DNA of 64,000 nucleotides, from the NCBI RefSeq assembly GCF_030272615.1, contig NC_081414.1, positions 237,202,233-237,266,232 of the forward strand, read 5' to 3'. Positions 35,953 through 47,210 of the stretch are shown one piece after another; position 1 is the first letter of the stretch; each line of letters begins with the position of its first letter. The DNA comes from Cryptomeria japonica (Eukaryota; Streptophyta; Pinopsida; Cupressales; Cupressaceae). The notes below the pieces were generated by a model that had not been told where the DNA came from, did no database searches, and saw nothing but the letters and a program-made list of their open reading frames with translations. Made by a program: the position numbers and the translations under genes.

Positions 35953-36560
35953 TGAGGTCTCCTAGAAAGTGCATTAGCGGCTACATTCTTTTTCCTCTTG
36001 ATATGTACAATGTCAAAATCATATGCCTGTAGTTTTACTAACCCACTTATGTTGCCTATCATTAAGACCCTTTTGGTTAATGAAGTACTCGGTGCTATTG
36101 TGGTCTACTTCGATAATAAATTTACCCCCTACTAGGTATGGTCTAAATTTGGCCAAGGCATGCATGATGGGCAACATTTCCTTATCATAGATAGAGTAAA
36201 TTCTCTCCACACTTCTTAGTTTCCTGCTCTCAAATGCTATGGGGTGCTTCTCCTTCCTCAAAACAGCTCTGATCCCCTCTCCTAAAGCATCACACCAACT
36301 CAGAAGGTTTGGAGAAATCTAGTATTGCCAACACAAGACATGTAGACATCAACTGTTTGAAGTGCTCAAAACACTTTTGTGTTGAATTGGACCACTCAAA
36401 AGCTCCCTTCTATGTCAAGTCTATAAGTGGAGTTGCATCCTATGAGAAATCCTTGACAAAACCCCTGTAGAAACTGCACAGATTGAATAATTCCTTAAGC
36501 TGACTGAGATTCGTAGGAGTAGGCTACTCAACAATAGCTTTGATCTTTTTAGTATAAACA
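35953..36560 (-). pseudogene. Chromovirus RT-end and RNase H remnant
   Basis: Minus-strand pol piece upstream of the solo LTR. From 36560 down it reads IKAIVE, a stop where the intact element has Trp, PTPTNLSQLKELFNL, RNase H fragments around HPIAFESRKLRSVERIYSIY, and ANALSRRPH at 35960. It is joined in phase to the segment starting at 34034. Stops and frameshifts abound. Confidence 0.85.
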
Positions 36561-36730
36561 TTGACAACTTGTGGTTGGACCCTAGGTGGAAAGATAGGCA
36601 TAAGAGGCCTAGAAGCTATTGTTCTTGTTCGCTGATTTGCATTCCCACTGTGAACTGAGTTCTCTCCTTGACCCTTATTGCCTCCAATATTTGTATTATT
36701 TGCATTGTTTGCGCCAATATTCACTCCCAA
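36561..36730 (-). pseudogene. Asn/Gly-rich fragment fused to pol, possibly gag-derived
   Basis: The open frame 36730-36524 starts with an Asn/Gly-rich run (NIGANNANNTNIGGNKGQG) and a proline-rich piece (SRPLMPIFPPRVQPQVV). It then runs into the pol words KKIKAIVE. The first part does not resemble RT and could be gag or linker joined to pol by an internal deletion. I do not recognise its source. Confidence 0.4.
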
Positions 36731-36769
36731 TTGTCAAGCCATTAATTATATAGAAAGTCTCAAGCATTG

Positions 36770-37033
36770 AAATCAAGCATTGATTTCTGGACGACTTTTC
36801 GGGATGCAACCAAATTTTGATAGCTGAGGAGGACAAGTTGAAGACCACCTTTGTGGTGGAGGACAAAGTCTATGCGTACAACCAGATGCCGTTCGGGTTG
36901 TGCAATGCTCCTGCGACCTTCCAGAGGATAGTCCTTCACATCTTCGATAAGATGTCTGTGGGAAATTTTAAAGCTTTTTTGGATGACTGGTCGATTTTCA
37001 GTAGCAAAGACGCTCACTTGGTGGCGCTAAGAG
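36770..37033 (+). pseudogene. Athila/Tat-like Ty3 reverse transcriptase fragment
   Basis: The plus strand encodes EDKLKTTFVVEDKVYAYNQM, PFGLCNAPATFQRIVLHIF and FLDDWSIFSS. The PFGLCNAPATFQR block and the F(L/M)DD.S(I/V)F motif are typical of Athila/Tat-clade Ty3 RT rather than the chromovirus type nearby. Only about 80 residues remain. It lies head to head with the minus-strand chromovirus remnant and abuts the LTR fragment at 37036. Confidence 0.8.
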
Positions 37034-37035
37034 AG

Positions 37036-37520
37036 TGGGTGCCCAAACAGAAAAGGGGCCTTTCTAAAATATTTGCTCTTTAACTTTATTAATTGGGCAT
37101 CCAAATAGTCCTTTATCAAATAAATTGAAAATAACAATAAAGTTAAGTTTTTAATTTAACTTTATTATTTAATAGCTTATCATTAGTTGATTTATATGCA
37201 CTAGGCTGTAATGAATATCGAAATAACAATACTAATTGCTTCCACTGACAGATCTAAAATAGTAACACTAACAACTGGCTTAGTTGGTGTCCAAAACTAA
37301 CTAACTAAAAATAGTAATTATTGGAGAACTCAACCAAAACCACTCTAGAAAAGGACATTACACATCTAAATCATCGAGGCGCAAATAAGCACTTTTCATT
37401 GCCAAATTGCTGGATCAAATTGTCATCATGAGTTCCCTAACCCTAATTCATTAGCCCACGGGAACCTGCTGAATAGGCGAACGGTCCACCGCAATGCTTG
37501 ATTAGGAAGGGGACATTACA
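37036..37520 (-). repeat. LTR fragment (TGTAAT family)
   Basis: On the minus strand it starts TGTAATGTCCCC at 37520 and ends at TGGGCACCCA (37045-37036). It matches 32177-32661 across its length and stops at the same palindromic position. It may be the truncated 5' LTR of the old chromovirus remnant. It carries a CTAAAAATAG palindrome at 37305-37314. Confidence 0.75.
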
Positions 37521-39380
37521 ATTTAACTTTTAAAACACCTGGTTTGCCCATATAGTTTTATTATTTGATAGAGTTTTGTTTGACTTGACCTACCAAGTTT
37601 ATAAATTTATTTGATCTAGGATGGGTTGGAACTGTAATCATCTTATGGTATCACGAAGGTAGCACAAATCAAGTTTCATCTTCATTACTAGTTTGTTAAT
37701 CATCTCCAAACTACATTGGCTAAGCTAGAGCCTAGATTCATCATATCCACTTTTGCACAACTCTAACAGTGTTTGCTCTATTCAACACACTTGTTTAATA
37801 ATATCTGCAGAAAACAATATAATGGAGAATACAGAATAGTAAAAGTGAGCGTTTTTTTCCTTGTAAATGCAAAGCCACCCCTTCACCTTTTTCAATATAT
37901 TTACCATAGCTATTTATTGAATAGCTGGGCAGTTAGTTATTTTGGTTTATACATTCAATCTCTCGAATCTTTGTACATAACTTGTAGGTTCTTCTAAATG
38001 CATTACTCTGGCATGCTGTTCTAGTATTCTTCCATTCTGTTTATCAAGAGACTTTGATTATTATTGTCATTGTTTCTCTCTTTCAAAGAAGCCCTTTCTG
38101 ATCATAACACATGAGAAGCGATTTTAGTGTATTGTTTTCCAATTCACCAGTATCAGAGTTGTCTAGTCTTTCATCGTAATCCTTATCAGCATGTGTATCA
38201 CACAAGGCTATACTATAGGAAGTTTGAAGTCAACAATCCTTTGTCTTACCTTCCTAGTCATTTCCTCTGACCCCAATAGAGGGCAAAAAAATCAACACCA
38301 AAGATGCTGGATTCATCATAGTTCAAGGAGATTATAGAAGGTACGTTGTAGAGACAAAGATGTTTGGAACAACTCCATGGACTGGAAAAATTGGGATGAT
38401 TGAACACTTTGCTTAGTTCTTGCAGTGGGTACAATCTCCTTAGACCCATCATCTTCATGAATCAAGAAGCAGTTTGAAGTCCAAACACTGTATGAGGTAC
38501 AAATAAATCTGGATATTCTATTATATGAAGGTATGATAGTTTTCAATGCTTTAGGTATGAAGGCATGATAGTTTTCAATGCTTTAGGTATGCGACTTAAT
38601 CTAGTAGAATTCTGTTATGTTGTGAATTCATTCTATGGTTTAGAAAATATTACCGTTTCTCTTCTGGGAGTTTCTTTGATTATGAGAAAAATGGTGGGAC
38701 AGCTCTTGTACAGTCCATGAGGATGACCTTACCCTTGTAGGACCCTAAATTGGTTTTGTTGATGTCTTGAAAGAAATCTAATACCCAGTTGACAACTATG
38801 ATGATCAATACATTAAGTTATAGAGACTACATTAGTTGTCACTCCTTCCGAGGATGATCCCGATTCTTTCATTTACTACCTTGTTCCTCTCAACTTGGGT
38901 GCTAATCTTGTGCCTTTTGTTAAAAATTCCCTCTCTGAAACCCATAATACTGCTTGTTCCCTTTATGAAAGAATTTTTTTGAGTTTTAGCCTAATTTGAT
39001 CATGCAACCTAACTTTCAATACTTCTCCATCCATATTGTGTCACTAATATCATCGATACCTTGAATGGTTTGCTCAAAGTCCTCGAGGCTCAATACTGCC
39101 AAAGTAGTAATACTCATCACCATTTCAACTTGTTGATTGGGAACTTGTGCTATATTTAAACTACTAGTTTTAATTGGGTTATGAGTAGTTGGCTTGTTGT
39201 TACTTGAACTCTTAAATAACATTGTCATTATTACAATCATATATAGGTATTTAGATGATCCTAGGGGCTATAATTAAATATCTAACTCAGTCTAGGTAGG
39301 CAACCAAGGCATGGTTAGGTATATATATAGAACTTAGTAGCTAGTTAATACGATCAAGTTGAATATCATGTTTTCATTGA
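37521..39380. other. No gene recognised
   Basis: About 1.9 kb of anonymous AT-rich sequence. Short frames exist on both strands without recognisable domains. One 30-bp phrase (TATGAAGGCATGATAGTTTT) is nearly repeated at 38524-38590. It ends with the left target-site copy AGACT of unit G3 (39381-39385). Confidence 0.5.
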
Positions 39381-40229
39381 AGACTTGTTGTGACGTTTTC
39401 ACACATTGCCCCATTGCAAATGGGACCCCCACTTTTTTATACTTCTAGGTTAGTTTTTGAGTCTTTTAGCTATTTAGCCTTGCATTTGAAGAAGTGTAGT
39501 ATCCCAAGTTGCTAAGACGTAATCAGGACAAATCTCTCTCTAGGATGAAGCCTCTCTCTGCACTACCAGTGGGTGCCCAAGCTTGATCGCTTCCCTATTG
39601 TTGTGCATATTGTATCACATTTCCGTCCTTTTGACAAGGACCCCTTGCTGCAATCTACTCGATAAGAAGAAAGAGAAGCCCATGGTCAAGATCATGCAAG
39701 TTAGAAATCCCAATAGGAATTCGAAAGGTCTCCTTGGTGCCAAAGTTCGGCGAATGCAAACAAATGTGTGAAATCACCTTTTGGCTCGAGCTTTGTCTTA
39801 GTTGATGAAATCCTAAGCAAAATCGCATAAGCTACCCTAGACTTCGTGCAAGGTCGTTAGGGCCGGAAATTGTCTGTAAAATGCCGATGAAAGCATGAAA
39901 ATGAAGTTCAAACATTTTCTACAGTTTGCGGGAAATATCCCAAAAAATTCCGACGCTAGCACTTAAGGCGCGAGCAAAATGACCCAGATCAAAAAGGAAA
40001 CCACAAATCATAGGGTAGGAAGGGGCGTTTGACCAGGTCACAAGCTCTCTAAACCCATGCAATCACCGAGAAACACCCTCTGAGCCTACTAGTGCAAAAA
40101 TAATGAAGGGGAGTTGATTAGAACCGAGTTCGAAATGCGTTCGCCTTTCATCATTGTGCTTTCATTTGCCGAAAAAGACCCAGAGCCTTCTATGCCCGAT
40201 AGAAACCCTAAAATCATCTTTCACAAAAC

Positions 40230-41010
40230 CGATAATTCCCCCCTAAAATGCCCAAAATAACATAGGAATTTTCACTTTTCGCTTGAAATCGCCGAGTATT
40301 TTCCTTAATATTGGCTAAATGTTAAGTTTGGCGAATTAAGCATAAAGTGTCATTTTTGCACTTTCACCTAAAATCGCCTAAAAATCCCCTTAAATGTCAA
40401 ATGTTAAGTTAAAAGAATGGCAAACAAAAAGGGAAAATCGTTTCTACAAATTGCCTAATATCGCTGAACTTTTCCCTCTATTTGGAAATAAGTGTGAAAC
40501 AAAAAGGGGGGGGGTTTTCGATTAAACTTGAATCATGAAATGTTTTTCATTTGCACCTTCAAGGCTGATCTTTCTCCTTAAGTTGGTGAACTAAGGAATT
40601 AAAGAAAAGGAAAAAACTTTTTTCCGCATTTCCACCTAAAATCATTTAAGTTTTCCCTTGGGGAGTTTGAATGATTTTATAAAAGGCCTCTTGTACTTTT
40701 TGCCCAAATTGCCTAAAAATCCCCTTAAATGGTGAAATGTTAAGTTCAAAGAAATAAGAGTGGAGGCATTTTAAAACATTTTGCCCATTTGCCTAAAATC
40801 ACTGACCTTTTCCTTAAGTTGGTGAAGTGTGAAATTTAAAACAAGGGGAAGTTTTGGCACTTTGACTTCAAAATGCCTAAGTTTTCCGTTAAAAGTGGTG
40901 CGATCTTAAGTCAAAAATGAAATGAAGTAAAGGGGATTCAAATTGTTTTAAAAGTGAATATCTTTCATTTTCCCCTCTTATTTGCCAAAACGAAGCCCAA
41001 ACATTGCCTT
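40230..41010. repeat. Degenerate array in unit G4
   Basis: Loose repeats of CCTAAAATCGCCTAAAAATC, CCCTTAAATGGTGAAATGTT and AAGTTCAAAGAA-type words, about 90-110 bp apart (for example near 40370, 40720 and 40800). Copies are strongly diverged. A G9 run lies at about 40507-40515. Confidence 0.6.
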
Positions 41011-41632
41011 GACAACATTTAATATTTGTTGAAATTACTTCAATTTTTCAAGGTGATTGATTCAAATTGAATTCGCGTTTGCAGATTGATGCTAATGGAA
41101 GGAGTTAAGGTGGCAACCTAAAGCGCAAATTGAAGATATGATCGTGATCAAGCCGGGTGGTGAGGATGATGCAGCGTGCAAGATCAAACCGACGATCATG
41201 GAGTGCTGCCAATGAAGAACGCATTGAAAAGCTAAAAACAAAGCACGAAGGTATGCACCACCATCAGACAAGTTGAAGTCCACCGACAAGAGTGAAGATG
41301 GAAGAACACTCAAAATGCTACTCAGAAATTAGACAGGTAGAAATTCCAGAAAATCAGTTTGTAAAAAAACTAAATTGTTTTAATGTAAATAGCTACCTAT
41401 GGGCCTCGTTTAATGCATTTAAAACAAGGGGGTACACAGGTCAGTTATTCCTCAGCTATCTGATTGACCAAATTGATGCCAAACAGTTGTAGGTAGCTGA
41501 GGAAGTGGTTGAAAGTGGCATTTGGGAAGTTATGAAAATAACTAGGCATGGGCTAAAGCTGTAGGCTTCTAGAAGGCAGGTAGCAGCCATTAGATGTAGT
41601 CAATCCTGGCCCTTGATCTGAATCGTAGAAAC

Positions 41633-41639
41633 TATAAAA
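41633..41639 (+). promoter_or_regulatory. TATA box of unit G4
   Basis: TATAAAA, 828 bp before the unit's 3' end, the same relative position as in G2, G3 and G5. Confidence 0.6.
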
Positions 41640-42460
41640 CGCCAAAGCCTCTCTTTTGTAAAAGGGTTAGATCTTTTAGAATTAGGCAGCCAACAAGTTA
41701 TAAGTAGCTGTAGTTAGCAGATAGGAGTAGAATAGAACTGCTATAAGAAATTGTTGTAATGACAGTTGAAATCGATATATGAACATTGAAGTCTGGTGTT
41801 TGTTATTTTTGTTTTCTTCTGTTTGCATGGTTTCCCTTCATCTGGTCAAATAGAGTTCAATGATTTTAATGGCAAAGTGTGGGGGTATTTGATGAGGTTT
41901 CCGGTTCATACCATTGGGGGCTTGCTGATTGTAGGTCACCGTGTATGGTTAGTCTGAACCTTCCTAGTGTGCTTAGTTCAACTGTAGGTATTTGTCTTGG
42001 GCTGTGCTAGAATTGGGTGCCTAAATGAATACCTCCAGTCTAAAAATCCTTCATTCCCTTGGGTCTTGCACTATCCCTGTTAAGTTGTGAGTATATCTCT
42101 AGCAAAGCAGGGGTTAGTTAATGGAAATCTGTCTACCCTTTGCACCAGTTGTTACCATCACTGTACTTAGGATCCCTAAACCTTTTTCTTTTACATTTAT
42201 TTCCCAGTCTGAGAATCGCAACATCGTTAGATGCAGGCCAACTTGTTGCAAACGCAAGCCCCCTTGTGTTACCAGCAAAACACATCAAACCGCTGAGTTA
42301 TCCCGTAGTCAAGACCTAACATTTGGAACCTTGAGGTTGTCCCCTTTGATCATCTAAAATAGCAGTAGGGATTTCCTTATTCAAGAGAGGATAGATACTT
42401 AGCATTCTATTCTGTGTTGATCGGAGAGAGTTGAGATATGCAACTTTAGCCACATCAACA

Positions 42461-43200
42461 CCTACCACTTCCATTTCTTTCCACTCCTCCCCTCATATCC
42501 ACTCCCTTCCATCTTTCTATTCCCTCTTCATCCCACTTCCCTCAACCTCCTACCCTTTTACCTATTCCCAGTTCACCCTACCTTCACCTCACCCCACTTC
42601 ATATCTATCTTCCACTTCATAATACCTCTCATAACTACCACTCCCTACGTCCTAACCTCATCCTATTTTCCTTACCCCTTTATTTCCTTAATTTCCTTCC
42701 TTTCTATCCTATACTAACCCATGCCCCTAACACCCTTCGTAATCCTCCTTGCTACCTTTTCACAACCCCTATTCTATCCTATCTCCCACCTCTCACCTAC
42801 CACATTACCCCCCTTATTCCCCTATCCTACCCATCCTATACTTCCTCACTATCATTTAAACCCCAACCTCATATTAACCTACCCTCTATCCTCACTAACC
42901 TTTTCCCTTAGCCCATCCCTTATACCTCCCAATCTTCCATCGCCTACCTTACATCCTACATTGTTACCTTTACTTACTCCTTATAACCCCGCAACCCCTA
43001 TACTCATATCTCCTAACCCCCTTTACCACCTACCGTCACCCATACCTTCCCCTTATACCTCACAACCTCCTATCTTCCCCTTATACCTCACAACTTCCTT
43101 TCTTTTACCACAACACTCCTTCCATCCACCGTATTTCTTTATAACTCCCACTCCCTTCTTCTTACCCCGTGACTTGCCCTTATAACTCCCTCCTTGCCAC
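42461..43200. repeat. G-depleted, C/T/A-only tract
   Basis: For about 740 bp the plus strand is almost free of G: the 720 bases from 42481 hold roughly 15. C and T dominate in short phrases such as CCACTCCTCCCCTCATATCC. The open frame across it (42721-43185) is low complexity and a by-product of the composition. It belongs to unit G3, immediately after the insertion site of G4. Confidence 0.85.
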
Positions 43201-43620
43201 GGTGTCACCTCTCATCCCACACCCTTTCAAACTCTTTACCTTCAGCTCTTCATCCCTCCTACCACGTAACATGCTTGGGCCCACAAATTTTAATATGGAA
43301 AAGTTAAATTTAAAAAAAAAAAAGCATGGCATTGTTGGGACCCACCAAAGTGGAGAATTAAAAGTTTTTTTTTTGGAACTTTTTTTTTAATGTGGTATGC
43401 TGGCCCTACCAACTTTAGAATAGGGAGCAAATTTTTTTTCTAAGGCATTAATAATGCCACTTCAGCATAAAGGCTGAATTAGCATCAGCACTTCTTTTGG
43501 GTCAGGAAGTATGAACTTAGCCTTGCGAATTTGAGATTGAGCGATTTATCTTTGACCACCTTTAAAAATTAAAAAATCAAAAATTTGGTTAAGGCATGTA
43601 AAAAATTGAGGCATTCTAGC

Positions 43621-43703
43621 CAAGAACCCCGTCCTTTGAACATGAACCCCGTTCTTGGAACAAGAATCCCATCCTTTGAACGAGAACCTCGTCCTTTGAA
43701 CCA
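43621..43703. repeat. 20-bp tandem array, four copies
   Basis: The units are variants of GAACCCCGTCCTTTGAACAA, one after another. A related phrase (GTACCCGTCCTTTGAC) follows at 43783-43798. It lies in the U3-like part of unit G3. Confidence 0.85.
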
Positions 43704-45859
43704 AGCAGTCTGTCCAAGGCTAGCCATTCTAAGTTGAGATACTACCCGTTTAAGGCTAGAACACTAGTGGTTCTAGTACAAGTACCCGTCCTTTGACTTT
43801 GATGATCAATCAAATGATCGGTTTCTATGATCAAGTACATGAAAGATGGCGAATGTTTGAAGCCTACTCGATGAAAGACACCAAATGGATGCAAGGAGCG
43901 AGAAACAATGGCGAACTTGACAAAGCAATGAGCAAGTATTCAATGATGTTTGAGCATACACGAAGCAGTGCATTTACCACATTTGATGCGAGATTCAAAG
44001 TTCAAGAACAGTTACAAGATGATGATTGAATGACTTGAAATGAAAGGTGACAAACACATAAACTTCACGCAAGCTGCCTAAAGATCCGAGACATTCAATA
44101 GGTGCAATGAACAAAGGAGAATGATGAGAACCAAGTGCAAGCATTCGATGACTCTCAAGTTCACACGATGTAACCCCTGTGCTATGATCAATGCGAGTTG
44201 TAAGTGCCATGAAGAGTTCAAGAGACCGATGAAAGGCATTTATGAAAGGTGGTCGCATAAATGAAAGCATGTAAAATCGGTGCTTTATGATGTTAAGTTC
44301 AACAAGAATCATTGAATTCAAGATAGCCAACGCAATCACAATTGAAGATCAAAGTTTTAAAATTCTAAGACGAACGATTTGGATGTAGAACCCGATATTG
44401 CTTTATTAAAGATTGATCAAGTGGTATTAAATGGAGTGTGCTGCATTTCTTAATTCAATAACTGGAAGCCGTGCATAAAAACGTCATTGGGTCACAACTA
44501 ATAAGGAGACTCATATTATGCGATATCAATGGGAGATGCAATGAGGAGGTAATTTGATCGATGCAATCAATTAAATGCAAGGAGACTAACTGATTACACT
44601 AAGTCACAAAATTCAAAGTTATTCATGAGCTCAGATTGCAATCGTTTAATGTATGACGCCTTACATTCATTCATTGCATTTGATCTGGGTAGCAATCCAC
44701 AAGAAGGCCTCGATTTTATAGGATGATGTCTTCATTTAGCTGTATCGCATTGAATAATTATGACCTGATTGCTAATGGTTTAATTGCAAATGACATTAAA
44801 TGAAAGCGGCCGGATGATTTGTGATGGTGTATTGACCTCTTCAAGCAAATATAAGCCCAGAATTGATCATTGCCATTAGATCAGCAATTCAACTCTCTGT
44901 TCGATTATCAGCAATCCTACTTCATCAGAGAATTAGTTTAAGTGCCTGCGATTTTGACAAATTCGTGAAGTACGATTCTCACTTTGGGATCAGCGATTTT
45001 ATTATACAGTCCAAATTCAAACCTCACATGACCAGTGATGTTGAAGACTACTGATTTTATTTGGAAAGCAATCAGACTGGAGCGAATTTGCCAGTTAAGG
45101 GTCGCGATATGATTGGATAGTGAACTAAGTCATACAGCAATCACAGTATACATGGGCATGTTGCAACCAGCAATCTCCTTTAGGGTCTGTGTGTTCATCT
45201 TCACATATAAAGGCAGCGAGTTTGCACCGAAAATATCATCACAAGTGATTTTCTCTAGATTGAAGAACGAATTTGTTCTCTGTGCATCCATTTTTACATA
45301 CATCGATCTCACTATGACTGGTGAATTCATTTCTGTACATGCAGCAACTTCATTCAGTGATGATTGACCATGATCGATTGCCCTTTGAGCCTCAGCGAAT
45401 TCATCTCATTTGATCTGTAAATTGTCATCGCTTTGAACAACGAATTTGAACTTTTAGACAGCGATTCGATCATATATATCAATTGAATTCAATGATAAAG
45501 GGCTGTTTTGGCAGGCCACTGGGATTGAGTTGAAGTTACCAGCCCATTTTAGATTAATTTGTAGGTCTGAGACAGGTTAATTTTGTCATATCAGACCTCA
45601 TTTCGCAACTGATCCAGCCTTTTATTCATTATCTTCATAAGGCTTTTGTTTGGGATGTTTTGATTCAACATATTTTTTATTGTCTCGAAGTATTTGCTGG
45701 GCTGAATTTATTAGTTTAGAGAGGTATTTCGAAATGAAAAGGTAGACTTATGTGTTTATAGTCAAATTCACAATCATGATTAAGGTTTTTTCATTGTCTT
45801 CCAGTTCTGAAATAGGGAATCAGCATGGAGAATAAGGAGGGAATCAACATAACTCTATC
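43704..45859. other. Anonymous part of unit G3
   Basis: About 2.2 kb without a supportable gene. Words such as GCGAATTT and GCGATTTT recur loosely from 44800 to 45480 (for example near 44990, 45077, 45395, 45440). This recalls the arrays of the other units but is too diverged to define a repeat unit. Confidence 0.5.
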
Positions 45860-46434
45860 ATTGTTGTGATGTCCCCTTCTAGCTAGAGACATCACTCTAG
45901 CTTGTGATTAGCCTATCAGAGACCCTCGTAGGCTAGTAGGATTGGATAGAGGGTCACCTTGGCATGGAGATCTTCCGGGGGACAGAGCAAAGTACACTTC
46001 TGGGTTGCCAGAGTTTGTTTATGATGAGTTTTGCTTTGAGTTTGGCTTGGCCAGGCTATTTTTAGCAGTTGGAGATGGACTCCAGCTATTTTTAGCAGAC
46101 ATCATGGTCATATGGGTGGTCAACTAGTGAGCTCCAGTTTCAGACGGCATAGCTAAATTCAAAATATTCGTGGAGTTAGACAAGTTTGAATGACTTAGCA
46201 TTTATTATTAAGTGATTTAATAATAAAGTTATAAAGTGACTTTATATTATAATCACTTAACTTGAGGGTCAACTCATCATTAGACGGGGCCATGTTTTTA
46301 ATTAAATTATCTGAGCCAGACTATTGAAATATTAAAATTAAATGCCCATTTAATGATTAAAATCATTTTGACACCCAAAGTGAAATTACAAGCAAAATTG
46401 TAATTAAGAGGATTAGGGTACGACTTGCAAAAAG

Positions 46435-46442
46435 GATATATA
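46435..46442 (+). promoter_or_regulatory. Probable TATA box of the chromovirus LTR
   Basis: GATATATAG following CTTGCAAAAAG, about 570 bp into the LTR, with no better candidate nearby. The 3' LTR has the same sequence near 52559-52566. Confidence 0.5.
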
Positions 46443-46717
46443 GCGTTGAGTTTGGAAAGAAGAGGATGGCTATTTTATTTTGACATTGTGAAATTGAAAG
46501 GGTTTTGCTCTGGAGACTAGGGTTTTCAGCCACCATTGGAGGACGTAGTTGCTTCAATGTTTACAATCTGAGCTGATGAAATATTCAGTGATATTTGGTT
46601 TCAGGAAGACTTCATTCAGAGGTCTTATTTGCATCTAATCGCGCAGAATTGAAGAAATAAATTCATGAGAAATTATGGCAGATTTATTGAAGAAATTTTG
46701 GTGATTAACAAGTACGG

Positions 46718-46823
46718 TACGGATTGCTACAGTACCGCCGTACGACTGCTACAATGCCGCGTGAACAGTACCGCATGAATAGTGCTGCCGTACGGACTGC
46801 TACAGTGCCGCGTGAACAGTAAT
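46718..46823. repeat. Subrepeats in the LTR (CCGTACGG...CTGCTACAGTGCC)
   Basis: Two and a half imperfect copies of a phrase containing TACGGACTGCTACAGTGCCG, followed by CGTGAACAGTA. The copy in the 3' LTR lies at 52842-52947. They carry the CG-palindrome CCGTACGG. Of the five LTR differences found, three fall in or next to this block. Confidence 0.8.
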
Positions 46824-47165
46824 TTTTTCAAAAAAATTAAAATTTGCAGTTTGCAGATTTTTTCAACTACTGGGACAGCAAAAATCAGGTTTTTATCTTA
46901 CATTGTAATGAATTTGTTTTCCAGGCATATTGGCCATAAAACAGAACAAACATTCCTTTGATAGTCTCGCAAATTAATTCCAGCAGTAATATTATTGTTT
47001 CAGTATTATTTTAATCATAGGAGTTTATTTCATTATTGTATCATTGCTCGTTATTACCAAAAAACACAAAAAAAATCCATAAACATTCAAAAACCAAAAC
47101 AAATTCAAATCTACTGCATTCAAAAGAAACAGTCAGCAGAGGAGAGCCAAGTTGGGTTCTTACAT

Positions 47166-47177
47166 TGGTATCAGAGC
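47166..47177 (+). promoter_or_regulatory. Primer-binding site (initiator tRNA-Met)
   Basis: TGGTATCAGAGC, one base after the end of the 5' LTR. It is complementary to the 3' end of plant initiator tRNA-Met. Confidence 0.96.
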
Positions 47178-47210
47178 TAAATCCTGCCATCCTGAGGGTT
47201 TAGCAATCAC

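Larger units (their letters stand above)
39599..42460 (+). mobile_element. Giant LTR-like unit G4, 2862 bp, nested in G3
   Basis: Starts TGTTGTGCATATTG, resembling G5 (TGTTGTGCGTTGC), and ends AGCCACATCAACA. The flanks CCTAT (39594-39598) and CCTAC (42461-42465) match at 4 of 5 bases. The final 200 bases match G2 and G5 closely, including GTCAAGACCTAACATTTGGA and TCAAGAGAGGATAGATACTT. There is no long ORF: between the 5' end and the TATA box (41633) lies only a degenerate array, so it is a short member of the family. Confidence 0.75.
45865..47164 (+). repeat. 5' LTR of the chromovirus
   Basis: 1300 bp, TG...CA. It contains two CTATTTTTAG palindromes (46056-46065, 46086-46095), a TATA-like ATATATAG near 46436-46442, and GC-rich subrepeats at 46718-46823. 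Differences from the 3' LTR found by eye: one each near 46565, 46716, 46751, 46797 and 47141. Confidence 0.96.

Noticed and set aside
42721-43185. 154-codon Pro/Leu/Ser/Thr-rich frame
   Set aside because: It lies wholly in the G-depleted tract. Lack of G removes most stop codons in this strand, so the openness is compositional.
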